Position numbers and translations under genes: made by a program | From: Hevea brasiliensis | Taxonomy: Eukaryota; Streptophyta; Magnoliopsida; Malpighiales; Euphorbiaceae | Assembly: GCF_030052815.1 (NCBI RefSeq) | Contig: NC_079501.1 | Span: 78,202,979-78,266,978 of the forward strand | Direction of reading: 5' to 3' | DNA: 64,000 nucleotides | Notes under the pieces: generated by a model | Databases searched by the model: none | What the model was told of the DNA's origin: nothing | The model's input: the letters and a program-made list of their open reading frames with translations, nothing else | Shown: positions 32,978-44,357 of the stretch, piece after piece | How positions within the stretch are numbered: the stretch's first letter is position 1 | How the letters are laid out: each line of letters starts with the position of its first letter

Positions 32978-35050
32978 TGAAGGAGCGGAAGCATGTTGGT
33001 AGGTGAATTAGAACATTGAATTCAAAAATTTTCTTCTAGGGTTTCAGGCATCATGCCACAACCATTATGTGCCTAATTAATTTCAATGTTCAATTACATA
33101 TTAACACACTTTTAATATGCATTAGGATCTACATTTGCCATTTAAGATTTTTGAATTAACGAATTTATTTATTAGAACCCTAGATTAAAAGAATAATATG
33201 TGCACTAACCTTTTGATGCACTGTAGAAGTAATTGGTACCTTTGTGAAGCACCTAGGACCCCAAGTGTTATCCCTCTAGCTTATCCACACCAAGATCACC
33301 AATAGGCAGCCCCTTATCTTGCTTCTCAAGCCTTAGCAACCAATTATAAATTGGTTGTAGATGTATAGGGCGTTAGAAATAATTTATAGCAATTTTAATT
33401 CAAAGGAATTTGGGCAATTCTCTTTGAATTGATGAGAAAAGATGAAGAGGAGATGAGAGAGACCAAGGTGGTGGCACCTTTGAGAAAATAAAAGTGTATA
33501 TATTTCTTCTTTTCTTTTCCCTTTTATAATTAGGTCATCGCTTAAAACCCTTGCCACATGTCATCACCTCATTGCATCTTATTTAAATTGAATTAATAAC
33601 ATTAAACCAAGTGTCAAAGCTAAACTTAATCTTGACTTTGATCATCTTACATGATAGAAAGACAAATGGCAAGCTTATGTGATGCCATGTGTCACCATCT
33701 CATGGTGCCACATGTCACCCTGTGAAATGACCAAATTACCCTTGTGTTGTAATTTTGAGTTCTCAACCCAAAATTATTATTTCTCCTCTTCTAATCAATT
33801 TATATCAAATATAAATTAATTAATTAATCTCTATTAATTAATTTCTCATAATTAAATTCATATTTAAACACTTTAAATATAAATTTAACTTGTACTATAC
33901 ATCTAATAACCTAGATTTGGTTTCAAGCCATGCTAGGGACTTTGCAATTTTATTGTAAACCAAACCTATTTAATTAATCAATTAAACTCTTTAATTAATC
34001 AATTAAATCACATTTAACTTGGTGATTATCTTGTGTATGTGTGTGACTCACTAGGCTCATCACTAATTGGCAATGAGATATGATATCAACTCTTAATATC
34101 ATCAGAACTCTTTCTTACCATAAATGATTTCTCTAAATCATTTTAAGCACCTCATAGACCATGGTTAACACCTAGCATAGTATGCCATGGCCACCCAATC
34201 GATAATAAGGAATACCTTAAATGAATCTATAATTATATGTTACCATGCACTAGAATCTCTGTTACAAAATTTCAATTCTAGCTAGAGTTATGGTTAATGT
34301 CAAACCCCATTTGTTATGAATATTATGTTCTCTTTTAATTCCAGTTCTTAATTAATAAGATTTTCTTATCAAAAACTCTTTTCTGATTAAATTTATGCAT
34401 CTGGCAGAATTAACATTAAGAATAATTAAATGAATATAGGATTTTATCCTATTTACTTAGGGTATGATTCCATCTTGATCAACACCTACCTCTATATATA
34501 ACTAGTAAGAGCCAACACATGCCAATATACCCATACACAGTACAAGTATGAAAGCAGTATCAAACTCAAACCACTTATATACAAGATAATCGTGTTATCT
34601 AGGTCTAAAGATTATATGCACTGATATGATTTATGACAATGCATTGAAAAGAGTAAAATCCACATGCTTGTCATAAGTGTCACTGGTTCGACCTACTTAT
34701 CATGTATAAGTGCCTATCATGATTGTTATATGGCATGAGACTCACCATTCTATCTTATTTATATCTCATATAAATACCTTGGGAACAAACATAATTACAA
34801 TTTTTCTGCATAAGTCATGTCCTTATTGTGAAGTATCCTCGATTGTGAACCAATTTATGATACTTTGTGCTAGAAATACTGTCACTCATATTCTTAACAA
34901 CTTAAGAATAAAATTTCTAACAAAATATCAATGGACCTTTTCTATTACACATAAATACATTATGTAAACGAAAAAGTGAAATTGCTTTTTATTAATAAAA
35001 TATGTACTAGATACATACAAAATGATATGCTCTAGGGCATACTACTAACA
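32978..35050 (-). repeat. Copia-A 3' LTR
   Basis: 2073 bp. The minus-strand start TGTTAGTAGTATGCCC is preceded by the purine-rich tract tggctctagtgctagtggga (35073-35051 read in reverse). The ORF at 34710-34967 and its counterparts in the other LTRs are chance frames. Confidence 0.88.
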
Positions 35051-35204
35051 ATCTCCCACTAGCACTAGAGCCATTCATTACATAATCTTAGACCCATCTT
35101 TTTAAGATGTCGGTCTAACTGAGCTTGTGACATAGGCTTAGTGAATGGATCAGCTGGATTTTCAGCTGATGCTATTTTCTGCATGGCTATATCGCCTCAC
35201 CCAA

Positions 35205-35537
35205 CTATCTTTCTGATAATGTGGTAGTGCCTTTCTTTGTGTTTGGATTTCTGGTGAGATCGAGGTTCCTTATCCAAATAGCCTCTTTTGCAGCATCTGA
35301 TGCAGCAATATACTCGGCCTCTGTAATGGAATCTGCAGTCGAACTCTGGTTGGAACTCTTCCAACTGACTGCACCTCCATTACAAATGAACACAAAACTA
35401 GAGGTAGACTTTCTATCATTGATATCTGATTGAAAATCAAAATCAGTGTAACCATCTAATTGCAATTCACCACCTCCATAAATCAAGAATAAATCCTTAG
35501 TTCTTCTCAAGTGCTTAAGGATATTCTTGACAGCTAT
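35205..35537 (-). pseudogene. Copia-A RNase H, internally deleted
   Basis: Copia RNase H with DGYTDFDFQSDINDRKSTSS, GGAVSWKSSNQS and TEAEYIAASDAAKEAIWI. It then jumps directly to a shifted RNLDLTRNPN, where Copia-B and Copia-C carry about 28 more residues (including PLHCDNN) before the same KEPRSHQKSKH-coding bases. A deletion of about 85 bp removes the catalytic D-N segment and shifts the frame. A stop at 35538-35540 (TGG to TAG) separates it from RT. Confidence 0.75.
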
Positions 35538-36737
35538 TCAGTGTTCCAAACCTAGATTGGATTGAAACCTACTAATCAAACTAACAGCATATGCGATATC
35601 CGGTCTAGTACACAATATTGCATACATTAAACTTCTAATAGCTGAAGCATATGGAATCCTGGCCATTTTATCTCTTTCTTCTGGTGTCTTTGGAGACATC
35701 TCTTTAGAAAGGAGGATACCAAGTCTCATTGGTAACAATCCTCTCTTGGATTCAAGCATGTTAAACCTCTTTAACACCTTTTCTAAGTATAGACTTTGGG
35801 ATAAACCAATTATTCTTTTCTCTCTATCTCTATAGATGCAAATTCCAAGAATATAGGTTACCTCCCCTAAGTCTTTCATGGAGAATGTATTTGACAACCA
35901 TACCTTTACAATTGTCAACATACTAATGTCATTACTCATTAATAAAATGTCATCCACATATAAGACAAGGAAAGTGACAATATTATCACTAACCTTCTTA
36001 TATATGCATGGTTCATCCTTATTTTTTATGAAACCAAATGACTTAATAGCTTCATTAAAATGGATGTTCCAACTCCTCAAAGCTTGTTTTAACCTATAAA
36101 TGGATCGCTTTAGCTTGCACACCTTGGAACCATCTTGGGATTCAAAACCCCTAGGTTGTTCCATGAAAATGTTTTCATCAATGTATCCATTAAGAAAAGC
36201 TGTTTCGATATCCATCTACCAAATCTCGTAATCATAGTATGCAGCTATTGCTAATAAAATCCTAATTGATTTAAGCATGGCAACAAGCGAGAAAGTCTCC
36301 TCATAGTCGATTCCTTGCCTTTGGCGAAACCCTTTCGCAACTAGCCTTGCTTTATAGGTCTCTACCTTTCAATTAGAACTAATTTTCTTCTTGAAAATCT
36401 ATTTATTCCCTACAGGTACAATACCTTCAGGTGGGTCAACAAGATCCCAAACTTGGTTCTTATGCATGAACTCAATTTCAGATTTCATAGCTTCAATCCA
36501 TTTTCAAGAGTCTATATCTGATATAGCTTTGTCATAGGTAAGTGGATAATCTCCATGATCTACTTCTTCATGAATAAACAACTCTTGTTCATCTTCATGA
36601 ACAAAACCATATCTCATTGGTGGGTGAGATATCCTGGTTGATCTGCGAGGAATTACTCTAGATGTTTCATTAACAGGTGTAGGTTGACTAGATGGATCTA
36701 TATCCATTTGATCTGTTGGTTGGTCAGAATTCTCCAA
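35538..36737 (-). pseudogene. Copia-A reverse transcriptase
   Basis: The RT part reads AFLNGYIDENIFMEQPRGF, KLKRSIYRLKQALRSWN and the catalytic FLVLYVDDILLM (about 35955). Upstream, a linker (ENSDQPTDQMDIDPSSQ) and the start of RT are interrupted by several stops, for example TAG before MDIETAF at about 36216. RT copies the element RNA into DNA, but this copy cannot make a whole enzyme. Confidence 0.8.
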
Positions 36738-36782
36738 TTCTAACTCTATTTGCCTTCCTTTGCCTCCTTCTTGAATAAACTG

Positions 36783-37203
36783 TTATTCAAGAAATATGGC
36801 ATCTCTGCTGACCACAACCTTTTGTGATGTTGGCAAATAAAAATAATGTACAAAACATTTTTTTCGATATCCAACAAATCGACCTTTCTCTGATCTAGTT
36901 TCTAACTTATCAGTGTTCAGCTTTTTGATATAAGCTCGATAATCCCAAATCTTAACATGTTTAAGACTCAGTTTTCTTCCATGCCATATCTCATAAGGTG
37001 TGGAAGAAATTAATTTTGATGGAATCTGATTCAGAATATACAAAGCTGATTCTAATGCAAATCTCCAAAAGGAGACTGGCATATCAGTATAGCTCATCAT
37101 ACTACGTACCATATCTAATAGGGTACGATTTCTCCTTTCAGATACACCATTCAGCTTTGTTGTTCCTGGAGGAGTCAGCTAGGAAGTAATGCCATGCTCT
37201 TTC
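36783..37203 (-). pseudogene. Copia-A integrase, C-terminal part
   Basis: Reads MVRSMMSYTDMPVSFWRFAL, then IPSKLISSTPYEIWHGRK and SEKGRFVGY, the standard copia integrase C-terminal region. It starts at the insertion point of the gypsy solo LTR (CTTTC at 37199-37203) and ends at a stop before the RT linker. Confidence 0.78.
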
Positions 37204-40200
37204 TGTCACACCCTACCCCTCCGTAAGGCATGACATGATCCCGTAGTATACCCAATGAATTACCAAACTTTGTCTACTGATAACCTATTAAATACACTAC
37301 AAGGGATTTTAAACCTTTTCTTACTTCTTTTTACAGTGGTGAGCACTATTGACAGGTGTTAAAAATTTTCTTTTAATAAAGTGAAACCAAATAACAATTT
37401 AAAGTATTAATAATTTTTGTAAAAATTTTGACAGGGTGCCATCTGTATTTTGAATAAAACAGTTCTTTAAAAACCTGTAACAAGCACTTCCAATATATTT
37501 CTCAATCCCAAACTCCAATAAATTTGCTCAGCACAATAAATTTCTCAACATTATCAATTCAGTTCAACAATTAATTTTCCAGTATTTCCAAAAGCTGAGA
37601 TAAGATAAATATACCACAATATTTTTACAAGCCAAAATGATTTACAATTTTAGCTTATAACTGCTCAAGACCAAGTACAATACATATATACAGTGCAAAC
37701 ACATTACAACAAAAACTACAAAATATGGTATACTCAATATACCTGGTGAAATCTCAAAATATAGCACAAGCAATGAAAAAGCTATCGCTATATACTCTGC
37801 TGCTCTGTCCATCCGTCTACCTGCGACAGCAATGAAAAAGCTATCGCTGAGTAAAATTTACTCAGTAGTGCACAATAACAATTTAAAATGTGGTATATAA
37901 AACTTTTATTGATAATTTACAATTCAAATAATTCACAATTTCCTGTCACAATTTTCAAAGCTCGTATAACACAAATTTGATCAAACGATTGAATAACACA
38001 GTATTGCCAATCAATAACACAACTTAGGTCATGACAGAAACTTTTCCAAATATGCCGTGTTGTACACCACGACAAGGCATACTCACATCATTAATCGAAA
38101 TCAATGAGGGAGGTGGCTAGTTAGCTAATGAGTACACATCTATACTCACCTCAGACTGACAAGTCAAAAAGGGAGGAATATAGTCATACTCACCCCATAA
38201 ATGGAGGAGGAAAGTAGTCATACTCACCCCATAAATGGAGGAGAAAAATAGTCATACTCACCCCATGGAGGAGGAAAATGTCATACTCACCCCATAAATG
38301 GAGGAGAAAAATAGTAATATTGTCATGCCAAGTATGAATCAAAATAATTCCAAATCACAATATTTAAACATTTCATACAAATCAAAAATCATATTTTTAC
38401 TCAAAATTTCCATTTGCAAAGTAGGCAACACAATAATTCTCAAATAAAATTCCCAAAGCCAAAACAATAAAAAATTATTCATAACTCATTTCTCCAAATA
38501 AATTTTCTGGTAAAAGTAGTGAATATAAAAATATTGTGCATGCACCTCGATAAATGCCTCTTGGCCCTGACTCAGTGTTCCTTATGCTTCTCAATATCCT
38601 TTTCAACTGAAACACACAATTTAAAGTGCTTTAGTACTCAATGAACTTGTTTCTAACAATAAAATCCAATATTTAAATTTTCTTGGTACTATTCCCTTCA
38701 ATTCATTTCATTAGTCAACCTATAATGTTGACTCTTGATGCACTCTAAGTGAGTCAATTCTAATGTTACCAATATGTCACATTTTATAGCCCTTTAGTGT
38801 TGGTATATGTTATCAATTTCATTTCCAAGTGTATTGCATTTTATTGCAATTTACCGGATTTCAGTATACTATTTTGACCTAGCCGGATGACCTAGTTTCC
38901 TCAATTTTCGGGTTCCGATCCAAACTACAAACTTGTAGGTCTATGTCTTATTGCACGCGGGACAAAATTTCAGGTCATTCTGAGTTGTGTAGACCAAGAT
39001 ATGGTCAATTTACCAATGCTGGACAGAATGCACTAAAATGGTAGGCTTAGGTCATTTTTAGGTCATTTTCATTTTGGTCAGTTTTAGTATCCAAACTTGT
39101 GCAAGCCATTTGGCTTGGTTCTGGCTATTTCTGGGCTTTGGTGTCTTCATAAGAATTGTAGATCTATGTCTAAAATATTCATGGTAAAAATTTCAGGCCA
39201 TTTGGACCTGTTTTGAGTAAGTTATGGTCAAAACACTAACTACTGCCCAAATGGATAATTTTCAGGCTTTCAAGTCACTAATCCGGATTTGGTCATTTTT
39301 CAAGTCACCTTCTAGGCAGAATTTAGGTAAGCTTCCTTCATGAAATTTGGCACATTTTGTGCCTAGTTTCACCTCCAATTGGTCTCATACCAATTGGAGT
39401 CACACACTTAAGGTTCTAAGCTAAAATATACACTGCCCTACTACACATTCTTCATCACTTATCAATTGCACATTCTATACTTACTAAGCTAACTCTTTCA
39501 TGCCAATTCTGTTTTGTACCATACCATTAACACACTTAACAACACATTTTGGTCATTTTTGGATAGCTTGTAACCATTCTCAACATACACATTATAACTC
39601 AGAATTTTCCAAAGTCCATTTATATAATTTAACCACATGAACATACCCCATTTACATATCCAATTCCAATCTATTATACACATATACATGCTGCCACCAT
39701 AAACAACATAATTCAATAAACCAAACCATGAAACAACATATTTCTAACCACACTTTAAAGTTGCCAATTCACCTCATGGAAAATATCTCCTTCAAATTGC
39801 TTTCAAGCTTCCAAAATCAAGTGCACCATTACACATGCTCTTAATATACATTGTCTAAATCATTTCTATACACATAAACACTTACATCAACATCTTAAAC
39901 TATCATTAACAAGTAAAAACAAACTAAATATGCTGAGTTCCAATGGCTACCGAAATGTTGTACCACCATTAAATCATCAAACTTCAAAACTTCTTCCATA
40001 AAACAACTCACCACAACATCCACTCAAAGTTTAATGAAACAAGAATGGAAAATACACACTTACCACCTTTGAAGCTTGATCAAAACTTCACTAAACCTCC
40101 TTAAAATTGCTACCAAAATCTTCCTTGGAAGGCGAGGATTAACTTTAAAGAAGGGACTTAGTGGAAAGGATGGCTCAAAGTGGGTTGCATGGAGCTTGGA

Positions 40201-40933
40201 AGATTTTGGCTATGGAGTTTTTCTCCCAAGGGACTTTAGCTGGTTGGCTCCAGGAAGCAGATGAAGGAATCTGCTGCCACAAATCTGATTAATGATCCAC
40301 TTTGAAGATATTAGTGGAGCACTAAGATAATTTTTAATATTTGTTTAATCAAAATTTTCATAATTCCCACATTTAACCTCTTTTCTTTCACTATTTAAAT
40401 TATGGGCCACCATTTTAATTTTCATGGTATTTTCAAAGTTTAATATTATTTATTTTTAATGGACATTTAGGTCAAAAGGCAACTTGGAGTGTCAATTGAC
40501 CACAATACCCCTATTCGGGTTGCTTTTCAGCCTTTTCGGTAACACCGATTTTCATAAGTTTCTCGATTTTTTGTTTTTTCTTTGTACTAATTATTTAATT
40601 TTTCTTTGACATTTCTAATATCATTTATTTTTCAATAGATGTTTATTTAAGTCTCAAAAATATTTTCTAGAGTTCCTCACGGTCCAAGGCTAGTCAACGG
40701 CCCACGCCGCAACTTCGCGGTGCGGTTACCCATCGGTACGGTTTTATTCGTTTAGCTTAGTTCCATTTTCTATCTTTTATTTTTCCTTTATTTTTTTTGT
40801 ATCTTCCTCTATTGTATTTCACTACCTTATATCTCCACACTAATATTTAAATATAATTCCAAGCATCCTAGCTGTCCGGACAAACACTGTCATCGGAACA
40901 GTAGAACGCACTACCGAATATAGGGGTGTTACA
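37204..40933 (+). mobile_element. Gypsy solo LTR (3.7 kb) inserted in Copia-A integrase
   Basis: Begins TGTCACACCCT and ends GGGGTGTTACA. CTTTC directly before (37199-37203) and after (40934-40938) is a perfect 5-bp target duplication. Removing the insert plus one CTTTC restores the same reading order as in Copia-C at 57530. There is no coding capacity and no second LTR. The right half is homologous to 1-1387. The same-strand call follows from that homology. Confidence 0.88.
38184..38312 (+). repeat. About 32-bp tandem repeat in the solo LTR
   Basis: Four copies of a 'gtcatactcaccccataaat' plus 'ggaggag' unit, one of them shortened. Confidence 0.88.
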
Positions 40934-40938
40934 CTTTC

Positions 40939-41629
40939 AAGTATTCATCAAATTCAGTACTCAAGTATTCACCTCCTCGATTTGATCGAAGAGTTTTCAT
41001 ACTTTTTTCTGTTTGATTTTCTACTTCAGATTTAAATTCTTTGAACTTTTCAAAGGATTCATGTTTATATTTTATCAAATATAATACCCAAACCTTGATT
41101 TATCATCAGTAAAGGTAATAAAGTAATGAAAACCGCCTCTAGCCATTTCCTTAAATGGATCACATACATCACTATGTATTAGCTCCAAAATATTTTCAGC
41201 TCTTAGTCCTTGTCTAACAAAGGGTGATCTAGTCATTTTGCCTTGAAGGCAAGATTCATAAGTTGAAGTAGGTTCAGAACCCAATGAGGATAAAATCCTC
41301 ATTTTCTCCAGCTTTGCAATCCTATCTTCCGCAACATGACTTAATCTTAAGTGCCAAAGATATTTTGAACTTGAGTTGATTTTCATCATGGCATTACATT
41401 CATTTAGATTGATTGCATTCAATTTGTGTTTATCATTATTATCCAAATAATAAAGACCATCATGCATAAAACCCGAGCTAACATATTTATTTCCAAAATA
41501 AATATTATAAACATCATTTGTGAACTGAAATTCATAACCATTTCTAGTCAAACTAGATATTGAAATGATGTTCTTAAAAGCATCAGGTATATACAAAATA
41601 TTATTTAAACACAAAATATGTCCACACAT
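40939..41629 (-). pseudogene. Copia-A GAG-pre-integrase and integrase N-terminal part
   Basis: Includes the LCLNNILYIPDAFKNIISIS start, the zinc-type WHLRLSHVAEDRIAKLEKM and YESCLQGKM segment (the first cysteine is Tyr; Copia-C has CESC), then the catalytic core start IHSDVCDPF and YFITFTDDKSRFGY. Past 41075 the frame shifts and runs to the solo-LTR insertion at 40938. Confidence 0.78.
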
Positions 41630-41639
41630 ATAAAAATAT

Positions 41640-41840
41640 TTAGATCCTGTGGCTAAAGCTTAAACAGTTGAGCCATCGCCAATCCAGAGTCTAACATCTC
41701 GAGCATGCAAGCTACTACTGTTTGCTAGTTCCTGCATATCATAAGAAATGTGAGAACTGGTACTAGTATCTAAAACCCAAGCTGTAGATGAACTGTGAGT
41801 ATCATCAGCATCTAAATAACAAGATATAGACATGCCTTCT
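41640..41840 (-). pseudogene. Copia-A aspartic protease remnant
   Basis: The minus-strand frame around 41790-41660 gives AWVLDTSTSSHISYDMQELA, then RLWIGDGSTV and a stop. Copia proteases have D-T-G-A-S/T-S-H-I here; the active aspartate is kept but Gly-Ala is Ser-Thr. The protease cleaves the Gag-Pol polyprotein; this copy is dead. Confidence 0.6.
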
Positions 41841-41879
41841 GAAGGTGTATCCTTCTTGTCCTTCAGAGAAGCAAAATAC

Positions 41880-42688
41880 TCTAGGCGGTTCCTTTTCTAG
41901 TGCCCATCCTTCTGGCAGTGGAAACACTTTCCTTTGCCTCCACAGCTTTGGTCTTCCCCTTCTGTTTGGTTATCTTCTTGGAAGGTTTAGGAATTTGAGG
42001 TTTCTTATTCTTATTGCCCTTCTTCTTTTTGGACTTTCCAACATAAGAAGAAGATGCAATCAAAGCCACCTCTTTTCCTTTATTGCCCGGCATATGCTTT
42101 TGGGCAATAACTAGCATGTTAAGTAAACTAGCCAAGGTGTATTCCTGCTTAGTCATATGAAAATTTTGTGAATGACTCAGGAAGAGACTGAAGGATCAAA
42201 TCCATTTGTAGTTGGAAATCCATGTGAAAGTCAAGATGTTCCAGCTGCTCTATAAGCCGAATCATCTTGTGGATATGATCCCCAATATTCTGTCCCTCAG
42301 ACATCCTCATTCGAAATAGTTGTCTAGATATCTCATATCTGGCATTCCTGCTATGCTCACCAGACAACTCTTATAGGTGAAGGAGGATCTCACTTGCATT
42401 CTGCATGTTCTCATGCTACTTCTGTAACTCATTACTCATGGAAACAAGCATGTAACACTTGGCTCTCATATCATGCTCCTTCCACTTGTTCAAAGTTTCA
42501 TGTTCCTCTTAAGTGGCCTCTGGAGGTAAGGGACCAGGAACCTTTGAGTCTAGAACATATCCAATACGTTCTAGGTTCAGGACAAGTTTTAAATTTCTTA
42601 GCCAATCAGAAAGATTAGGTCCTGTCAACCTATTGTGATCAAGTATGCTCGCAAGGATATTGGATGATGGTGGTTGTTGTGTGCTCAT
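41880..42688 (-). pseudogene. Copia-A gag (UBN2/copia-type), broken
   Basis: Starts at the ATG at 42688 (MSTQQPPSSNILAS) and parallels the intact gag of Copia-C. It is interrupted by stops (for example near 42510, 42420 and 42375) and a shift near 42160. The preserved part reads RYEISRQLFRMRMSEGQNIG. The Lys-rich tail is present, and the CCHC knuckle is damaged: the Trp codon is now TAG and the last Cys is Arg. Confidence 0.72.
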
Positions 42689-44341
42689 TATTATCAGAAA
42701 ATTAACTGCAGAAAATAACTAGATTAATGAGTAAATGTATCAAGTAATTAACCAAAATGATTAACTTGGCGAATCCTACACTTCCAAAATAGGAAACGGA
42801 AATCCTGGTTGGATGGATTTCTAGTGGGTGATTGAATTCTTATAGTTTTATTGATCATCCTCAGGCACATCCATTATTGGAATTACAATAAACTATAAGT
42901 GAACAACTCCTTGCCCATCACATCTCTTGTGAGGTTCAATCATTTATCCAGCCCCTAATGCTCAAAATCTTAGGCACATCCAGTATTGATTTATCTTGTA
43001 TTAGTTAAGTTGATCCCATTAAGCTAGTAAACATGCAAATAAATTTAATGTCCTCAGGCACATCCATTATTGGCCATCAACTTATTTACATATTTACAAC
43101 ATCTCATGCTTAACAATTATTCTTAAGAAAATCTCTTAAATTAAATGCATCACATGCAAATATTTAAAATTTCTTAAAAAAATTGCCTTAATAGAGGGCC
43201 CATGATATAATTACATTAATTATACCATTTCCAACTTAATCATTTGTTTGGAAGATTTAGTGGTCGGCTTAATTACTATTATGGTCTCACTTTGCACATT
43301 ATCCATTTAGCATGCATGTATCATATACTTACATACATTCCCATACATCTCATGCATGCATGAATACTCAAATAATATGGCACGATCATGGACTTTCTAA
43401 GGGATTCAATTCTGAGCCACCAAGAATTGAATCAGGGCATTCCTAGGTGCATTTCATTCATTCATTTTACAAGAGTTGCTGAATGAATACATAATCAACA
43501 CTTGATCTTGAATTCCTCTCACTATCCCCCAATGCTCTTGACCTCTTTAATCTTCTTGCAATCCAATTACATTGTAATCCTTGGCATACCAAGGAGAATT
43601 TACGAGAATATGGACTTTAAAGTCCTCAAATAAATGAAATTACAACCCAAAATTATTATAACATTTATAATACATGCTACCAAAATAAAATTAATTATTT
43701 TACAACCCAAAAAAAAATAAAAGAAATAAATTCAATCACATTGGTCTTTTGTTGTCCATGATCATCCATCATGCATATTACTATTTAACAATTAAATAAA
43801 ACATACATACTAAAATTAAATTGAATATCTCATATTCAACTACAAAATTTAGATTTGAATCTCATTCAAATGAATTTAAAAATTCAGATTTGAATCACAT
43901 TCAAAAAAATTTAAAAATTCAAATTTGAATCACATTCAAATAAATTTAAAAATTTCAGATTTGAATCACATTCAAATAAATTTAAAAATTCAGATTTGAA
44001 TCTCATTCAAACAAATTTAAAAATTCATATTTGAATCTCATTCAAACAAATTTAAAAATTTAGATTTGAATCTCATTCAAACAAATTTAATTGTGTGATT
44101 AAAATTCCTAATTAAATAATTTAATTAGTCATGGGCATAATTATGGGCATCAAAACATACAACAATTGCACAATTAAAGTCCAACAACCATGCGCACACT
44201 TGGAGTGCACAAACCATGCGCACCATTGAGCAAGAACATGATGCCGCCACCTTTGTTGGTCCAACCAGCAATGAATCAATCAAATTTTGATCAAATAACA
44301 CAATTAAATCTCATATTAAACAATATAAATGGTAAATATAG
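42689..44341 (-). other. Copia-A 5' leader (primer site to gag)
   Basis: Non-coding leader between the primer site and gag. It holds several copies of a 'cctcaggcacatccattatt' motif (42860-43070) and a ~35-bp tandem array (43845-44095). Matching leader sequence is in Copia-C at 59287-61058. Confidence 0.7.
43845..44095 (-). repeat. About 35-bp tandem repeat in Copia-A leader
   Basis: About seven units of the 'cagatttgaatcacattcaa' plus 'aaatttaaaaatt' type. Confidence 0.9.
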
Positions 44342-44355
44342 TGGCTCTGATACCA
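44342..44355 (-). other. Copia-A primer binding site (tRNA-iMet)
   Basis: TGGTATCAGAGCCA on the minus strand, two bases inside the 5' LTR. It matches the initiator-tRNA type used by copia elements. Confidence 0.9.
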
Positions 44356-44357
44356 AT

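Noticed and set aside
34710..34967. 85-residue ORF repeated near 46121, 52018 and 54960
   Set aside because: It recurs only because it lies inside the four related copia LTRs, on the strand opposite to the elements, and is broken in several copies.
36998..37189. Plus-strand ORFs opposite Copia-A and Copia-C integrase and RT
   Set aside because: They are antisense shadows of the polyprotein frames; the minus-strand frames carry the catalytic motifs.
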